Shown here in pieces: positions 55,312-64,000 of a DNA stretch of 64,000 bases (positions within the stretch are counted from its first letter, which is position 1; each line of letters opens with the position of its first letter). Origin of the DNA: a virus; IMG/VR virus record IMGVR_UViG_3300022848_000777, positions 110,751 to 174,750 of that record; one strand, written 5' to 3'. Made by a program: the position numbers and the translations under genes. Under the pieces are notes generated by a model. It was given only the letters and a program-made list of their open reading frames with translations. It did no database searches and was not told the DNA's origin.

Positions 55312-58300
55312 ATGATATCGAGGGAGATTATTAAATTTGATGGTAGTATAGATAAAATCTATCACATAGCGGATGTTCACATCCGAAACCTACAAAGACA
55401 TAAAGAGTACAGAGAGGTCTTTATTCGATTATATGATTATATTAAAAAAACTAAAACAGAAAACTCTATAATAGTATTAGTTGGTGATATCGTTCATGCT
55501 AAGACTGACATGACTCCTGAGCTCATAGAAATGTCTCAGACTTTTTTAAGAACATTGGCCGATCTATGTGATACTATTTTAATTCCAGGAAACCATGATG
55601 CAAACTTAAATAACACATCAAGGTTAGATGCACTTACACCGATAGTTAATGCATTGAAGCATCCAAAATTACATTACTTTAGAGATGATGCGGTTATTGA
55701 TATGGGTGGATTGACATTCATACATACTTCAATTTTTAACCAAGATGGTAAGATACTTAAAGCTGATGATTATGATGGTGATTATAAAATAGCATTATAT
55801 CATGGTGCGGTGGATCGGGTTCAAACTGATACTGGATTTATAATAGATCATAGTAATGTAAATGTGAATTCATTTAAAGGTTATGATCTATCACTTCTTG
55901 GTGATATTCACGTTCCCAATCAAACATTAAATGCAGAGGGTACTATTAAATACTGTGGATCTACTATAATGCAGAATCATGCAGAATCAAAATATCCAAA
56001 ACATGGTATTCTTGTATGGGATGTCGAATCAAAAAAATCTGAATTTGTACCGATAAAAAATGATTATGGGTATGTTACTATTGATGTGAGTGATGGTGAT
56101 GTAATAGGTTCTGTGGATATACCTAAGAAAGCTAGAATACGAATTAGAGCAGAAAATACATCTCAATCACAATTAAAAGAAATTATATCTGATCTTCGAG
56201 TGGGTAGGAGTGTACAAGAAATATCAGTACATAAGGTAACTAATGGGTTAACCACTACAGATGACACTCATATTCATTTAGAAAATGTGAGAGATCAATC
56301 GTTTCAAGATAAATTAATTCAATCATATTTAGAAGATAATTATATTCTATCAGATAAGTTAATACATACTGTTAAAGATATCAACAAAGATATCAATAAA
56401 AAGCTAGGTAGATATTCTGGGTTTAAAAATATTATTTGGAGACCTAAGAAATTTGAGTTTTCAAATATGTTTAGTTATGGTGAATCTAATGTTATTGATT
56501 TTACAAATATGAGAGGTACATATGGTATCTTCGCACCAAACACAAGTGGTAAATCATCACTATGGGATGCCCTTTCATTTTGTGTATTTGATAAATGCTC
56601 ACGAACTTCAAAAGCAGTTGATGTCTTAAATTTCTCAAAAGATAAGTTTGATTGTAAATTTGAATTTGAAATTAACGGTAAGAGTTATTTTATAGAAAGA
56701 CATGCTACGAAATCACTAAAAAAAGGAACTGTCAAAGTTGATGTTGAGTTTTATACCACCAATACCAATGGTGATAAAGAATCTCTTAATGGTGAGGAAC
56801 GACGTGACACTAATTCTATAATCCGTAATTATGTGGGATCTTATGATGATTTTATATTAACAGCATTATCGACTCAAAACGATAGTGCTGGTTTTATTAA
56901 TAAGTCTCAGAAGGATAGAAAGGATTTATTAGCTAAATTCTTAGATATGGATGTTTTCGAAGAATTATATCATATTGCAAACGATGAACTTAAAGAATTA
57001 GGAACGTTACTAAAGAGTTATAAAAATAGAAATTTAACTGAAAGGTTAAGTAATGCAATAGATTCGTATAATGATGAGAAATCAAAATTAAAGGTTTGTA
57101 GTGCAGATCTCATAAAAACTAAAGATGTAGAGAGTGAATTAGAAAATGAATTGGAAAAGTTACTATATCAGAAACGTGATGTAGATAATTCTATAGTTGA
57201 TATCGATACTCTTAAAATATCACATATTGAATTGAAAATGCAAATAACTGATAAACAATCCGAATGTTCGGATATAGCTTCTGTGTTAACGGAATTTAAA
57301 TCTAAATTAAAAACAAAAAAAACTGAGTTAAAGAAATATGATTTAAAGGAATTAAAATTAAAAAATGAAAGTTACATTCTTTATGTAAATAAATCGAATG
57401 ATATTAAATCTGAATTAGATCTAATAGATGTTGAATTAAATCACAAACAAACCCACTTAGATGGAATTGGATCATTATCATTTGATGATGAATGTACTCA
57501 TTGTTATAATAATAAAAATACACCATTTGCAAAGGAATCTAATAAGATATCTAAGGATTTGGATGATTTGAATATTCGAAAATCACATTTAACTATTACA
57601 CTAGAGGGTGTTAATGAATTAGTTTTGCAGTTTGATGTAACTGATATTTTAAAAGTTTGTTTAGAATTACATAATGAAATTTCCACATTAGAACATGGTG
57701 TTGAGAAAGAAAGTTTAAAAAATAAAAGTTGCAGCTTAGAACTATCTACATTGGAATTAAAATTATCTGATGTTGATATAAAAATCAAAAATTCAGAAAA
57801 AAAGCAAAAGGATATTATTTTTAATAAAAATTTAAATATAACTGTAGATCGTACTAAGATTGATTTAGATAACTTTAAGGCTTTGGTCGATACTATAATG
57901 GAAGACATTACAGAAATCCGTGGTGATATAAAAGTACACAATGGTGTAATCGATGATGTAAATGAATCTATTTCTGAATTAAAAGATATGGAATCTAAAT
58001 ATGATGGGTATGAGTATTATTTGAAATGTGTGAAGCGAGATGGAATTCCATATAAATTAATATCTGATATTCTACCAAAAATTGAAGATGAGATAAATAA
58101 TATTCTATCATCAATTGTTGAATTCAAAATCCTATTAGATACTGATGGGAAAAATATAAATTCATATATCGCATATGGTAATACTGAATATTGGCCATTA
58201 GAACTTACAAGTGGTATGGAGAAATTCATATCATCTGTTGCAATTCGCAGTGCTTTAATCAATGTATCTAATTTGCCACGACCTAACTTTATAACTATAG

Positions 58301-58482
58301 ATGAGGGATTTTCATCATTGGACAGTAGTAATTTTAATTCACTTCATCTTTTATTTGATTACTTAAAAACTCAATTTGAATTTATAGTAACGATATCACA
58401 TATTGATAAAACTAGAGATATGGTTGACCATATTATAGATATTGAGAAAAAGAATGGATTTTCATCGATACAATATTTATAG
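55312..58482 (+). CDS. Fused gp47/gp46 (SbcD/SbcC, Mre11/Rad50-like) recombination protein
   Basis: A 1056-aa fusion. Residues 1-345 are a calcineurin-like nuclease: IADVHIRN (Asp21, His23), VGDIVH (58-62) and PGNHDAN (93-97). Residues about 380-1056 are an ABC ATPase: Walker A APNTSGKSS near 407, a coiled coil, a CTHC zinc hook near 728 (inferred), then ITIDEGFSSLDS as Walker B/D-loop near 993. In T4 these are two proteins that resect DNA ends for recombination. Here one chain carries both activities. Confidence 0.9.
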   Translation: MISREIIKFDGSIDKIYHIADVHIRNLQRHKEYREVFIRLYDYIKKTKTENSIIVLVGDIVHAKTDMTPELIEMSQTFLRTLADLCDTILIPGNHDANLNNTSRLDALTPIVNALKHPKLHYFRDDAVIDMGGLTFIHTSIFNQDGKILKADDYDGDYKIALYHGAVDRVQTDTGFIIDHSNVNVNSFKGYDLSLLGDIHVPNQTLNAEGTIKYCGSTIMQNHAESKYPKHGILVWDVESKKSEFVPIKNDYGYVTIDVSDGDVIGSVDIPKKARIRIRAENTSQSQLKEIISDLRVGRSVQEISVHKVTNGLTTTDDTHIHLENVRDQSFQDKLIQSYLEDNYILSDKLIHTVKDINKDINKKLGRYSGFKNIIWRPKKFEFSNMFSYGESNVIDFTNMRGTYGIFAPNTSGKSSLWDALSFCVFDKCSRTSKAVDVLNFSKDKFDCKFEFEINGKSYFIERHATKSLKKGTVKVDVEFYTTNTNGDKESLNGEERRDTNSIIRNYVGSYDDFILTALSTQNDSAGFINKSQKDRKDLLAKFLDMDVFEELYHIANDELKELGTLLKSYKNRNLTERLSNAIDSYNDEKSKLKVCSADLIKTKDVESELENELEKLLYQKRDVDNSIVDIDTLKISHIELKMQITDKQSECSDIASVLTEFKSKLKTKKTELKKYDLKELKLKNESYILYVNKSNDIKSELDLIDVELNHKQTHLDGIGSLSFDDECTHCYNNKNTPFAKESNKISKDLDDLNIRKSHLTITLEGVNELVLQFDVTDILKVCLELHNEISTLEHGVEKESLKNKSCSLELSTLELKLSDVDIKIKNSEKKQKDIIFNKNLNITVDRTKIDLDNFKALVDTIMEDITEIRGDIKVHNGVIDDVNESISELKDMESKYDGYEYYLKCVKRDGIPYKLISDILPKIEDEINNILSSIVEFKILLDTDGKNINSYIAYGNTEYWPLELTSGMEKFISSVAIRSALINVSNLPRPNFITIDEGFSSLDSSNFNSLHLLFDYLKTQFEFIVTISHIDKTRDMVDHIIDIEKKNGFSSIQYL

Positions 58483-58495
58483 GAAATGGGGATAG

Positions 58496-60718
58496 ATGTC
58501 GTTAGTATATAAAAAGGCTTATAGGAATAATCTAACAGATTTAGATGTATATATAAATGATCAATCTGAAAAATCTCCAGATTTCTTTAGAATGTCATAT
58601 TTACCTACAGTTCTAACCAAGGGTAAGAACATGGTAAAGTTATCTGCACATCCTTTTAACCTATTACCAAATACTGAGATTCAAATTGATATTAGAGATT
58701 CTAATGGAGATCCTATATACTTTGAAATTCCAAACTTTATTGAAGAGGATAAGAGTAGAATAATATCTATATGGATTTATAATAATATTGGTGATTTAAA
58801 TACGGCGAATGGTGATGCTATTATATCATTAGTAGCTACTGCTAGGATTGATGGTAATGGTAACACCATTCCAACTGTATTTAAAAATAAACCGAATGTA
58901 AGGTGGCAATATAAAGTTAATGTGGATAGGGGTAGGGATAATATAACACCTATCATATTTAACCCAACATCGTTACCCGTAATAAGTGCATCTGAAAGCA
59001 TCGAAACCTATACACAAATACCAACAGGAAGTAGTGCTAATAGTATATCATTAATAACACAAACTGGCAGTTTATCATCGTATTTTTATAAAGGAAATAC
59101 CTCAGTTATAACAATAAAGGATACCTCTAAGTTCAATTCCGAAATGATTGGGTATGATATGATCCTATCAGATTTTACTGAACCAGCTACCCCAATTACT
59201 AAGTATCGGAATCCAATAAATAATACATCATACACCTCATCGGTATCGTATCTATTATCAAATAACCGCATTGTATTAGAAACCCCATTCACCACTGAGT
59301 TTACCGATCAAACTGATTTAATACACACATATGATGCAATTTCAGAGGCTAGCTATAGTATTAATTATTATTCAACACAATCCAACACCCAACTAACCTC
59401 TAGTTTAACATCATTCGTAACCGTTGGTATTGATAATTTAGATCCAATATCAGGAGTAGTTGATAGGGTAAAAGTATTCCTAAAATCGGTAGCATTTCCT
59501 GATTCAAATTTTGAATTAGTAAATGATATTAGAGTGAATTACACAGGCTCATTAAAAATAAAGACTATCTTAAATGATAGGTTTATATCAGACCCTAAAA
59601 TAATAAAGATAGAATACCTAAACTCAAATGGTGAAATATCAAGAACAGATTCAATAAGTGATGTATTTGTATATGAGGGTGGGAATTCATTAAATAGCAC
59701 ATTATATCCAAACGCAGGCCCATCCACATGGATAACCGATCCATCGGCATCTGGAAGTTCAGGATCAACCGTAATTGATGGGCCTAGTGTCGTAACAACA
59801 AACCCATCAGGCTCAACAGTAATTGATGGGCCTAGTGTCGTAACAACAAACCCATCAGGCTCAACAGTAATTGATGGGCCTGATATTATAGTATCAGGAA
59901 GTTATGGTGAATTTAATGTTGATAATTTATTATTAACAGCATCCGTGTATGGTAATGTACTCACCTTCGTAAAGGCTAATGGTACTGAATTTGATTTACC
60001 TATTGAGGCTGAATCGTATTCTTTAGAATCTGGTTCTGTATTTTATATAGTAAACCAAACATCACATGGATTTGCTATTGGAACACCACTTTCGGATTCT
60101 GGATCTGAATATGTATTAGCATCAAATACCGCTAGTGGTGAATTGGGATGTAACGGTGTGGTTTCGCATGTGTATAATGTAAATAAATTTAAAATAGTAA
60201 CTAAAGGTGTTGTTGATTACACATCATCATTAACAGGAGATCAATGGTCGTATTTGGGTTCGACTCCAGGAACAATAGTAACTACAGAACCCACATCCGC
60301 TGGAAGTCAACTATTATATAGAAATATAACCAGTGGTCAAATTTATGTAGATATTGGTGATTTTTTTGTAAGGACAGGTTCCGCTGTTCCTGGTACCGCA
60401 ATGATTCCTGATGTAGCAGCTGGATTGATATCAACTGTAAGTGAAATGGGATATACAATTATAATCAGTACACATTATTCAGGTGAAATAGTTGCCATCG
60501 GTGGGTTATTGCAAACAGGTTCATTGAATTTAAATGTATCAATAAATGATGTAACTAGCTCACAGGGCCCGATTTCAATAACGACTAGTAGTTATTCCGA
60601 AGTAGTTATTTCAGGCTCAAATATATTTAACATTGGTGATCGATTGGGAATTGATATTTCAGATATATCAGCATCGGCTGAATTGGACTTTGTAATTAAA
60701 TTTAATAAGGATATTTAA
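58496..60718 (+). CDS. Structural fibre-like protein with tandem repeat, 740 aa
   Basis: A beta-rich protein, no known enzyme motif. Residues about 420-465 contain a 16-residue unit (STVIDGPSVVTTNPSG) repeated twice and partly a third time, encoded by a 48-bp DNA repeat. C-terminal residues are Ser/Ile-rich. Overlaps the start of the next gene. It is probably a tail-fibre or collar protein. Confidence 0.65.
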   Translation: MSLVYKKAYRNNLTDLDVYINDQSEKSPDFFRMSYLPTVLTKGKNMVKLSAHPFNLLPNTEIQIDIRDSNGDPIYFEIPNFIEEDKSRIISIWIYNNIGDLNTANGDAIISLVATARIDGNGNTIPTVFKNKPNVRWQYKVNVDRGRDNITPIIFNPTSLPVISASESIETYTQIPTGSSANSISLITQTGSLSSYFYKGNTSVITIKDTSKFNSEMIGYDMILSDFTEPATPITKYRNPINNTSYTSSVSYLLSNNRIVLETPFTTEFTDQTDLIHTYDAISEASYSINYYSTQSNTQLTSSLTSFVTVGIDNLDPISGVVDRVKVFLKSVAFPDSNFELVNDIRVNYTGSLKIKTILNDRFISDPKIIKIEYLNSNGEISRTDSISDVFVYEGGNSLNSTLYPNAGPSTWITDPSASGSSGSTVIDGPSVVTTNPSGSTVIDGPSVVTTNPSGSTVIDGPDIIVSGSYGEFNVDNLLLTASVYGNVLTFVKANGTEFDLPIEAESYSLESGSVFYIVNQTSHGFAIGTPLSDSGSEYVLASNTASGELGCNGVVSHVYNVNKFKIVTKGVVDYTSSLTGDQWSYLGSTPGTIVTTEPTSAGSQLLYRNITSGQIYVDIGDFFVRTGSAVPGTAMIPDVAAGLISTVSEMGYTIIISTHYSGEIVAIGGLLQTGSLNLNVSINDVTSSQGPISITTSSYSEVVISGSNIFNIGDRLGIDISDISASAELDFVIKFNKDI
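59765..59881 (+). repeat. 48-bp tandem repeat inside the 740-aa gene
   Basis: Units at 59765-59812 and 59813-59860 differ by one base in their first codons, and a partial third copy runs to about 59881. In frame, each unit encodes 16 residues, so copy-number change would alter protein length by whole units without frame loss. Confidence 0.85.
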
Positions 60719-62610
60719 TGATATGGTATCACATCCCAAATCGAACAGCAGTAGATCCTCTTTGGTCTATTCGATCTCTAAGTGATTATTCAGGCTCATA
60801 CTCAGTATTATTAAAATATTCAGGTGCCGATCAACCCACAATCACAATCGATGGTATCGATCAGATTGTAGGTTCTTTTGATGGATCGGGTTGGCCTGTT
60901 ACAATGGAATTTATAGGTAGTAGTGAGAAAGAAATATTGATTTTTTCCGAAGAAGATGATCAATTTGAATTCGTAAATAGTAGTGCGTACTTTAGTGGAA
61001 TTGATTTAGGTATTACATTAATTGATCTGAGTCAACTAACTGGTATAGATTCTGATAATTTATATTTAAAACGAAATATATATACTACAGTGATATTACC
61101 TCCAGTTGATATTAACGAAATATCAATATTAGGTACTGATAATGCAAATGATTATTCTGATTCTGAAATAGTTACAATAACAGGTGGTGGAACATACTCA
61201 GATTTATATGTTCAGGATTTCAATAAATGCTCTATAAAAATAGATGATCTATCACTTAGAACAAAATTACAGATAGGTGGTCGTGGTAATACGACATCAA
61301 CGGCAAATACTTGCTGGTATCTCACTTTACCAACATCCAATAGTGAAGATTTCTCTTTCTTCGAAATAGGGGGGGTGTATCAATCACAAGATATCGATTT
61401 GTCATTATGGTCGGGGGCATTCTCAGGAAAATTCTCAATTTCTAATCAAGGGGTTGGTCCGAAATTACTGACACTTCCTAATAATATGGATGGTGTGGAT
61501 GATTTATACATAGGTAATCACAGAACTATGGGCACGGCCAATAATATTGTATTAGACAATGGATCTGATACATGCCCAAAAACAGAGATATACCGAAATG
61601 GTATATGGAACCTATCGATATACAACCCCACATTCGATTTGTCAGATTGGGGTATGTCAGATTCATTGGAATTGCATGGATTTGGAAATGATTTTGCTGG
61701 GATAATAATACTAGCTGCACTAAACACAAACGACTTCTCTATGTTCAGATATGAATCGATTATGGAATCCCCATTAGTAGTCGATTTTACAGGATGGACA
61801 GGTAATTTTACAAATACCGTAGCTATAGGTAACTGTGGCCAAACCGAAGAGTTCCGTTTAATGCCTAATATTGCGGGAGTAACAAATTTTAAATTTAGCC
61901 AAAATTATGGATTACTTGATTTTCCATTAAATTTATCAGGGATCACTTTACTTACATCGTGTGTTATTTACAGACATGACAACAATGGTACCAGTTCAAA
62001 TCGAATATTAACTCTCCCTCAATGTAAGGATGATCTTAGAGTATATAGTTTTTCAGATTCAAGACCTGTGAATTGGATTCAGGTGAACTTCCCATCTACA
62101 AATACCAATGATTTTTGGCGAATCTCTATGTCCAATGTGGGTAATTCTACAATTAATTTCTCTAACTGGACGGGTGATATTATAAGGCAGGGTGATCACG
62201 ATTTCACCATACAGGGGAATCCTAATTTAACCAGCCTCTCATTGGGTTTTGGTGTGATTCAAATGAGACACATAATTATTAGAAGATGTGAACAGTTAGA
62301 CTTCTATTTTGAGATTGGTGCGCAAATTCTTCCAGATTTAGCAGATAGTTATGTTGATTTCTCAATGAACGATTTAAGTCAATCAAATATTGATGATATG
62401 ATAGATGATATTAACACAAATAACGCAGCACTACAAAGTGGTCAACGTTTTAATTTCAGCCGATCAAACACTAACAGTAATAATAGCACAAATATAGGCA
62501 CAAATGAAGTACCAAGTTCATCAAAAATTACATTAATAAGTACGTTAAATAGTACATATGGGTTCGTTTTTAATTATTGGAATGGTTCTTCAAATGTAAA
62601 AGTCGGTTAA
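60718..62610 (+). CDS. Leucine-rich-repeat-like fibre protein, 630 aa
   Basis: Repeated strand-turn pattern (LTLP...DFSFFEIGG, DLSLWSGAFSGKFSISN, LLTLPNN, DLSDWG) looks like a leucine-rich-repeat or beta-solenoid. Ends with Asn/Ser-rich C-terminus. No signal peptide. Likely a receptor-binding or tail-fibre protein. It overlaps the stop of the 740-aa gene. Confidence 0.66.
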   Translation: MIWYHIPNRTAVDPLWSIRSLSDYSGSYSVLLKYSGADQPTITIDGIDQIVGSFDGSGWPVTMEFIGSSEKEILIFSEEDDQFEFVNSSAYFSGIDLGITLIDLSQLTGIDSDNLYLKRNIYTTVILPPVDINEISILGTDNANDYSDSEIVTITGGGTYSDLYVQDFNKCSIKIDDLSLRTKLQIGGRGNTTSTANTCWYLTLPTSNSEDFSFFEIGGVYQSQDIDLSLWSGAFSGKFSISNQGVGPKLLTLPNNMDGVDDLYIGNHRTMGTANNIVLDNGSDTCPKTEIYRNGIWNLSIYNPTFDLSDWGMSDSLELHGFGNDFAGIIILAALNTNDFSMFRYESIMESPLVVDFTGWTGNFTNTVAIGNCGQTEEFRLMPNIAGVTNFKFSQNYGLLDFPLNLSGITLLTSCVIYRHDNNGTSSNRILTLPQCKDDLRVYSFSDSRPVNWIQVNFPSTNTNDFWRISMSNVGNSTINFSNWTGDIIRQGDHDFTIQGNPNLTSLSLGFGVIQMRHIIIRRCEQLDFYFEIGAQILPDLADSYVDFSMNDLSQSNIDDMIDDINTNNAALQSGQRFNFSRSNTNSNNSTNIGTNEVPSSSKITLISTLNSTYGFVFNYWNGSSNVKVG

Positions 62611-62656
62611 TGTAAATTAAATTAGTGGTAATTGAAATTGATTAATATTTATAGGT

Positions 62657-63277
62657 ATGAAACTAAAAGATGCATCAAAGTCCGTAATAGAATATCTTAA
62701 AAATATCCATCAGATATTATTAGCAGTTGGTATGATAATAGCAATGTTAATATCAGGCTGGCAGTATACAAAAAATACCATAATAGAAAATGAACGTGAA
62801 ACTTTAAAAATGATATTATCTCAATCTGTAAAAGAACTTGGGTTAGTCACCGATAGTACCTTATCAGTTAAAATAAGAAATTTAGAAGAGGTTCAATTAG
62901 CTAAAATAAACCCAATGTTAGATCTCCATTATACACAGTTACTAAAAATGGATTCTATAAACGCAACATTGCGATCTATTTCATATTCAATAAAAAGGAA
63001 TCGATCTGAGATCGATGATCTAACTGATATGATTGTTGTGATTAGTGACCAAATCGGTGGCAACGCTAAAAAATTAACAACTGTAGCAAATAATACTGAG
63101 TACTCAGATTCATTACAATATGAATTAGAAACAGTTAGGCTTCAATTTGAAATTGATAAAATATTGGGATTATTAAAAAAGCAACATAAAGAAACTGTAT
63201 ATGGTATCAATGGATTAATTAAAGATGAAGGAGTTCGTGGGTATAGATCACCACGATCTAAGATAACGAGAAACTAA
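62657..63277 (+). CDS. Membrane-anchored coiled-coil protein, 206 aa
   Basis: One membrane segment at about residues 19-38 (ILLAVGMIIAMLISGW) followed by a long charged helical region, with a basic C-terminus. No family recognised. Could be a spanin-like or tail-assembly membrane protein; no lipobox or clear partner is visible. It overlaps the start of the next gene. Confidence 0.58.
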   Translation: MKLKDASKSVIEYLKNIHQILLAVGMIIAMLISGWQYTKNTIIENERETLKMILSQSVKELGLVTDSTLSVKIRNLEEVQLAKINPMLDLHYTQLLKMDSINATLRSISYSIKRNRSEIDDLTDMIVVISDQIGGNAKKLTTVANNTEYSDSLQYELETVRLQFEIDKILGLLKKQHKETVYGINGLIKDEGVRGYRSPRSKITRN

Positions 63278-64000
63278 TGGGTAGACGGCCAATATATATC
63301 CCAAATTCAGTCCCAATGGGGTCATCTGACATTTCAGCACTTAATGCGTTTACATCATCTTATTTTATTGATTCGGCATCTTTCAGTTCATCAATTGAAG
63401 AATTGGAAGGTTGGAGTTCATCTTTTTCTGAAACTCAAGGATTACCTAATGTTCTATTAATTCATAATGAGACAAGTGGTTCTGATATTGTAGTTTCGGA
63501 AGATGATGTAATTGATTTTAAAGCAAATAATGTCTCAGTGATGTTATTCTCAGGAAGTGAGGATATTGCATATGGTAATTATGGCTTAATTTTTAGAGAT
63601 TTTGAATCAATTTCTCTTTCGAGTGGCTCTGGCGCATCTCAATCGGATATGATTAAATTCCGAAAGATAAGTAATGTATTATCTGATATATTGATTGGTA
63701 ATAATTCTGGAGTTGATGGTGAATTATCTATTTTTAATTCATCAAATCCAATAACGTATAGAGTTGAATCATTAACTAACAGTAGAAGTATACACCTTCC
63801 AAATTCAGATATCAACTGGACTGGATCGGTTGATAATCAAGTTATGGCTTTCAATTCAAGTTCTAATATATGGGAACCGAAATCTATTATAATCCCTGAC
63901 ATTTCAGCACTTAATACTTTCACAAGTTCTTATTTTATTGATTCAGCATCTTTCAGTTCATCAATTGAAGAATTAGAATTATGGTCTGGTTCTTTAATAA
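63277..64000 (+). CDS. Fibre-like protein with internal repeats, N-terminal part
   Basis: An open frame from ATG 63277 to the window edge (241 codons seen). A segment beginning DISALNAFTSSYFIDSASF recurs about 190 residues later as DISALNTFTSSYFIDSASF, each followed by SSSIEELE. Ser/Asn-rich composition suits a tail-fibre or structural protein. It is truncated by the window, so its full length is unknown. Confidence 0.72.
   Translation, partial: MGRRPIYIPNSVPMGSSDISALNAFTSSYFIDSASFSSSIEELEGWSSSFSETQGLPNVLLIHNETSGSDIVVSEDDVIDFKANNVSVMLFSGSEDIAYGNYGLIFRDFESISLSSGSGASQSDMIKFRKISNVLSDILIGNNSGVDGELSIFNSSNPITYRVESLTNSRSIHLPNSDINWTGSVDNQVMAFNSSSNIWEPKSIIIPDISALNTFTSSYFIDSASFSSSIEELELWSGSLI

Noticed and set aside
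1-64000. CRISPR array
   Set aside because: No regularly spaced direct repeats of 24-40 bases with similar spacers; the repeated elements are promoters and attC-like sites.
1-64000. Integrase, transposase or lysogeny module
   Set aside because: No tyrosine or serine recombinase motif or transposase fold seen; the genome appears virulent, although the integrase could lie outside the window.

Overview
The window is a contiguous piece of a large myovirus-like phage genome that almost certainly infects a member of the Bacteroidota. Evidence for the host group is AT-rich DNA, promoters of the TTTG/TTAGG-N19-20-TAnnTTTG type, and A-rich translation starts with no clear Shine-Dalgarno. Nearly every gene is on the + strand. 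The virion genes are T4-like: a gp25-type and a gp6-type baseplate wedge protein, an OB-fold baseplate spike candidate, LamG-bearing tail proteins and long fibre-like proteins. The replication genes are a TOPRIM primase, a T7-endonuclease-I-type resolvase and a fused gp47/gp46 nuclease-ATPase. The phage also carries its own GroES.

Layout. (1) 1-2.5 kb: small genes behind a repeated phage promoter and leader, then a MoxR-type AAA+ ATPase. (2) 2.7-10.5 kb: an array of very small genes separated by attC-like sites. Five successive units, and a sixth nearby, begin with 8-14 bases that are the reverse complement of the bases at their own end, as expected for integron gene cassettes. No integrase is visible, so this looks like a phage-borne cluster of attC sites lacking an integrase (CALIN). 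Cargo includes an orphan DNA methyltransferase and a pseudoknotted non-coding RNA with its own promoter. (3) 10.5-19.9 kb: an exonuclease, an esterase and glycosidase pair, a MazG-like protein, a SLOG-family protein and many small unknown or membrane proteins. (4) 20.1-29.4 kb: a large RNA block with 27 readable tRNA genes covering all 20 amino acids, three atypical tRNA-like genes, a tmRNA whose tag ends in ALAA, several structured spacers, and a roughly 1.1-kb ornate RNA with a tRNA embedded inside an 11-bp closing helix (GOLLD-like by architecture). An RNase H-like (YkuK) protein and a HAD phosphatase lie inside this block. (5) 29.5-36.5 kb: small unknown proteins, one lone minus-strand secreted protein, a membrane protein, GroES, an HD hydrolase and a possible late sigma factor. 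(6) 36.5-64 kb: the baseplate, tail and fibre module, interrupted by the recombination and replication genes and two free-standing homing endonucleases. The last gene runs off the window.

The genes fit a phage that brings much of its own translation support (tRNAs, tmRNA, possible RNA-repair enzymes), folding support (GroES) and transcription programme (a repeated promoter with fixed 19-bp spacing and a conserved hairpin leader). It also hosts an exchangeable cassette array. The most novel signals are the cassette array, its embedded non-coding RNA, the ornate tRNA-containing RNA and the phage tmRNA. All functional calls rest on reading motifs by eye; no database search was possible.
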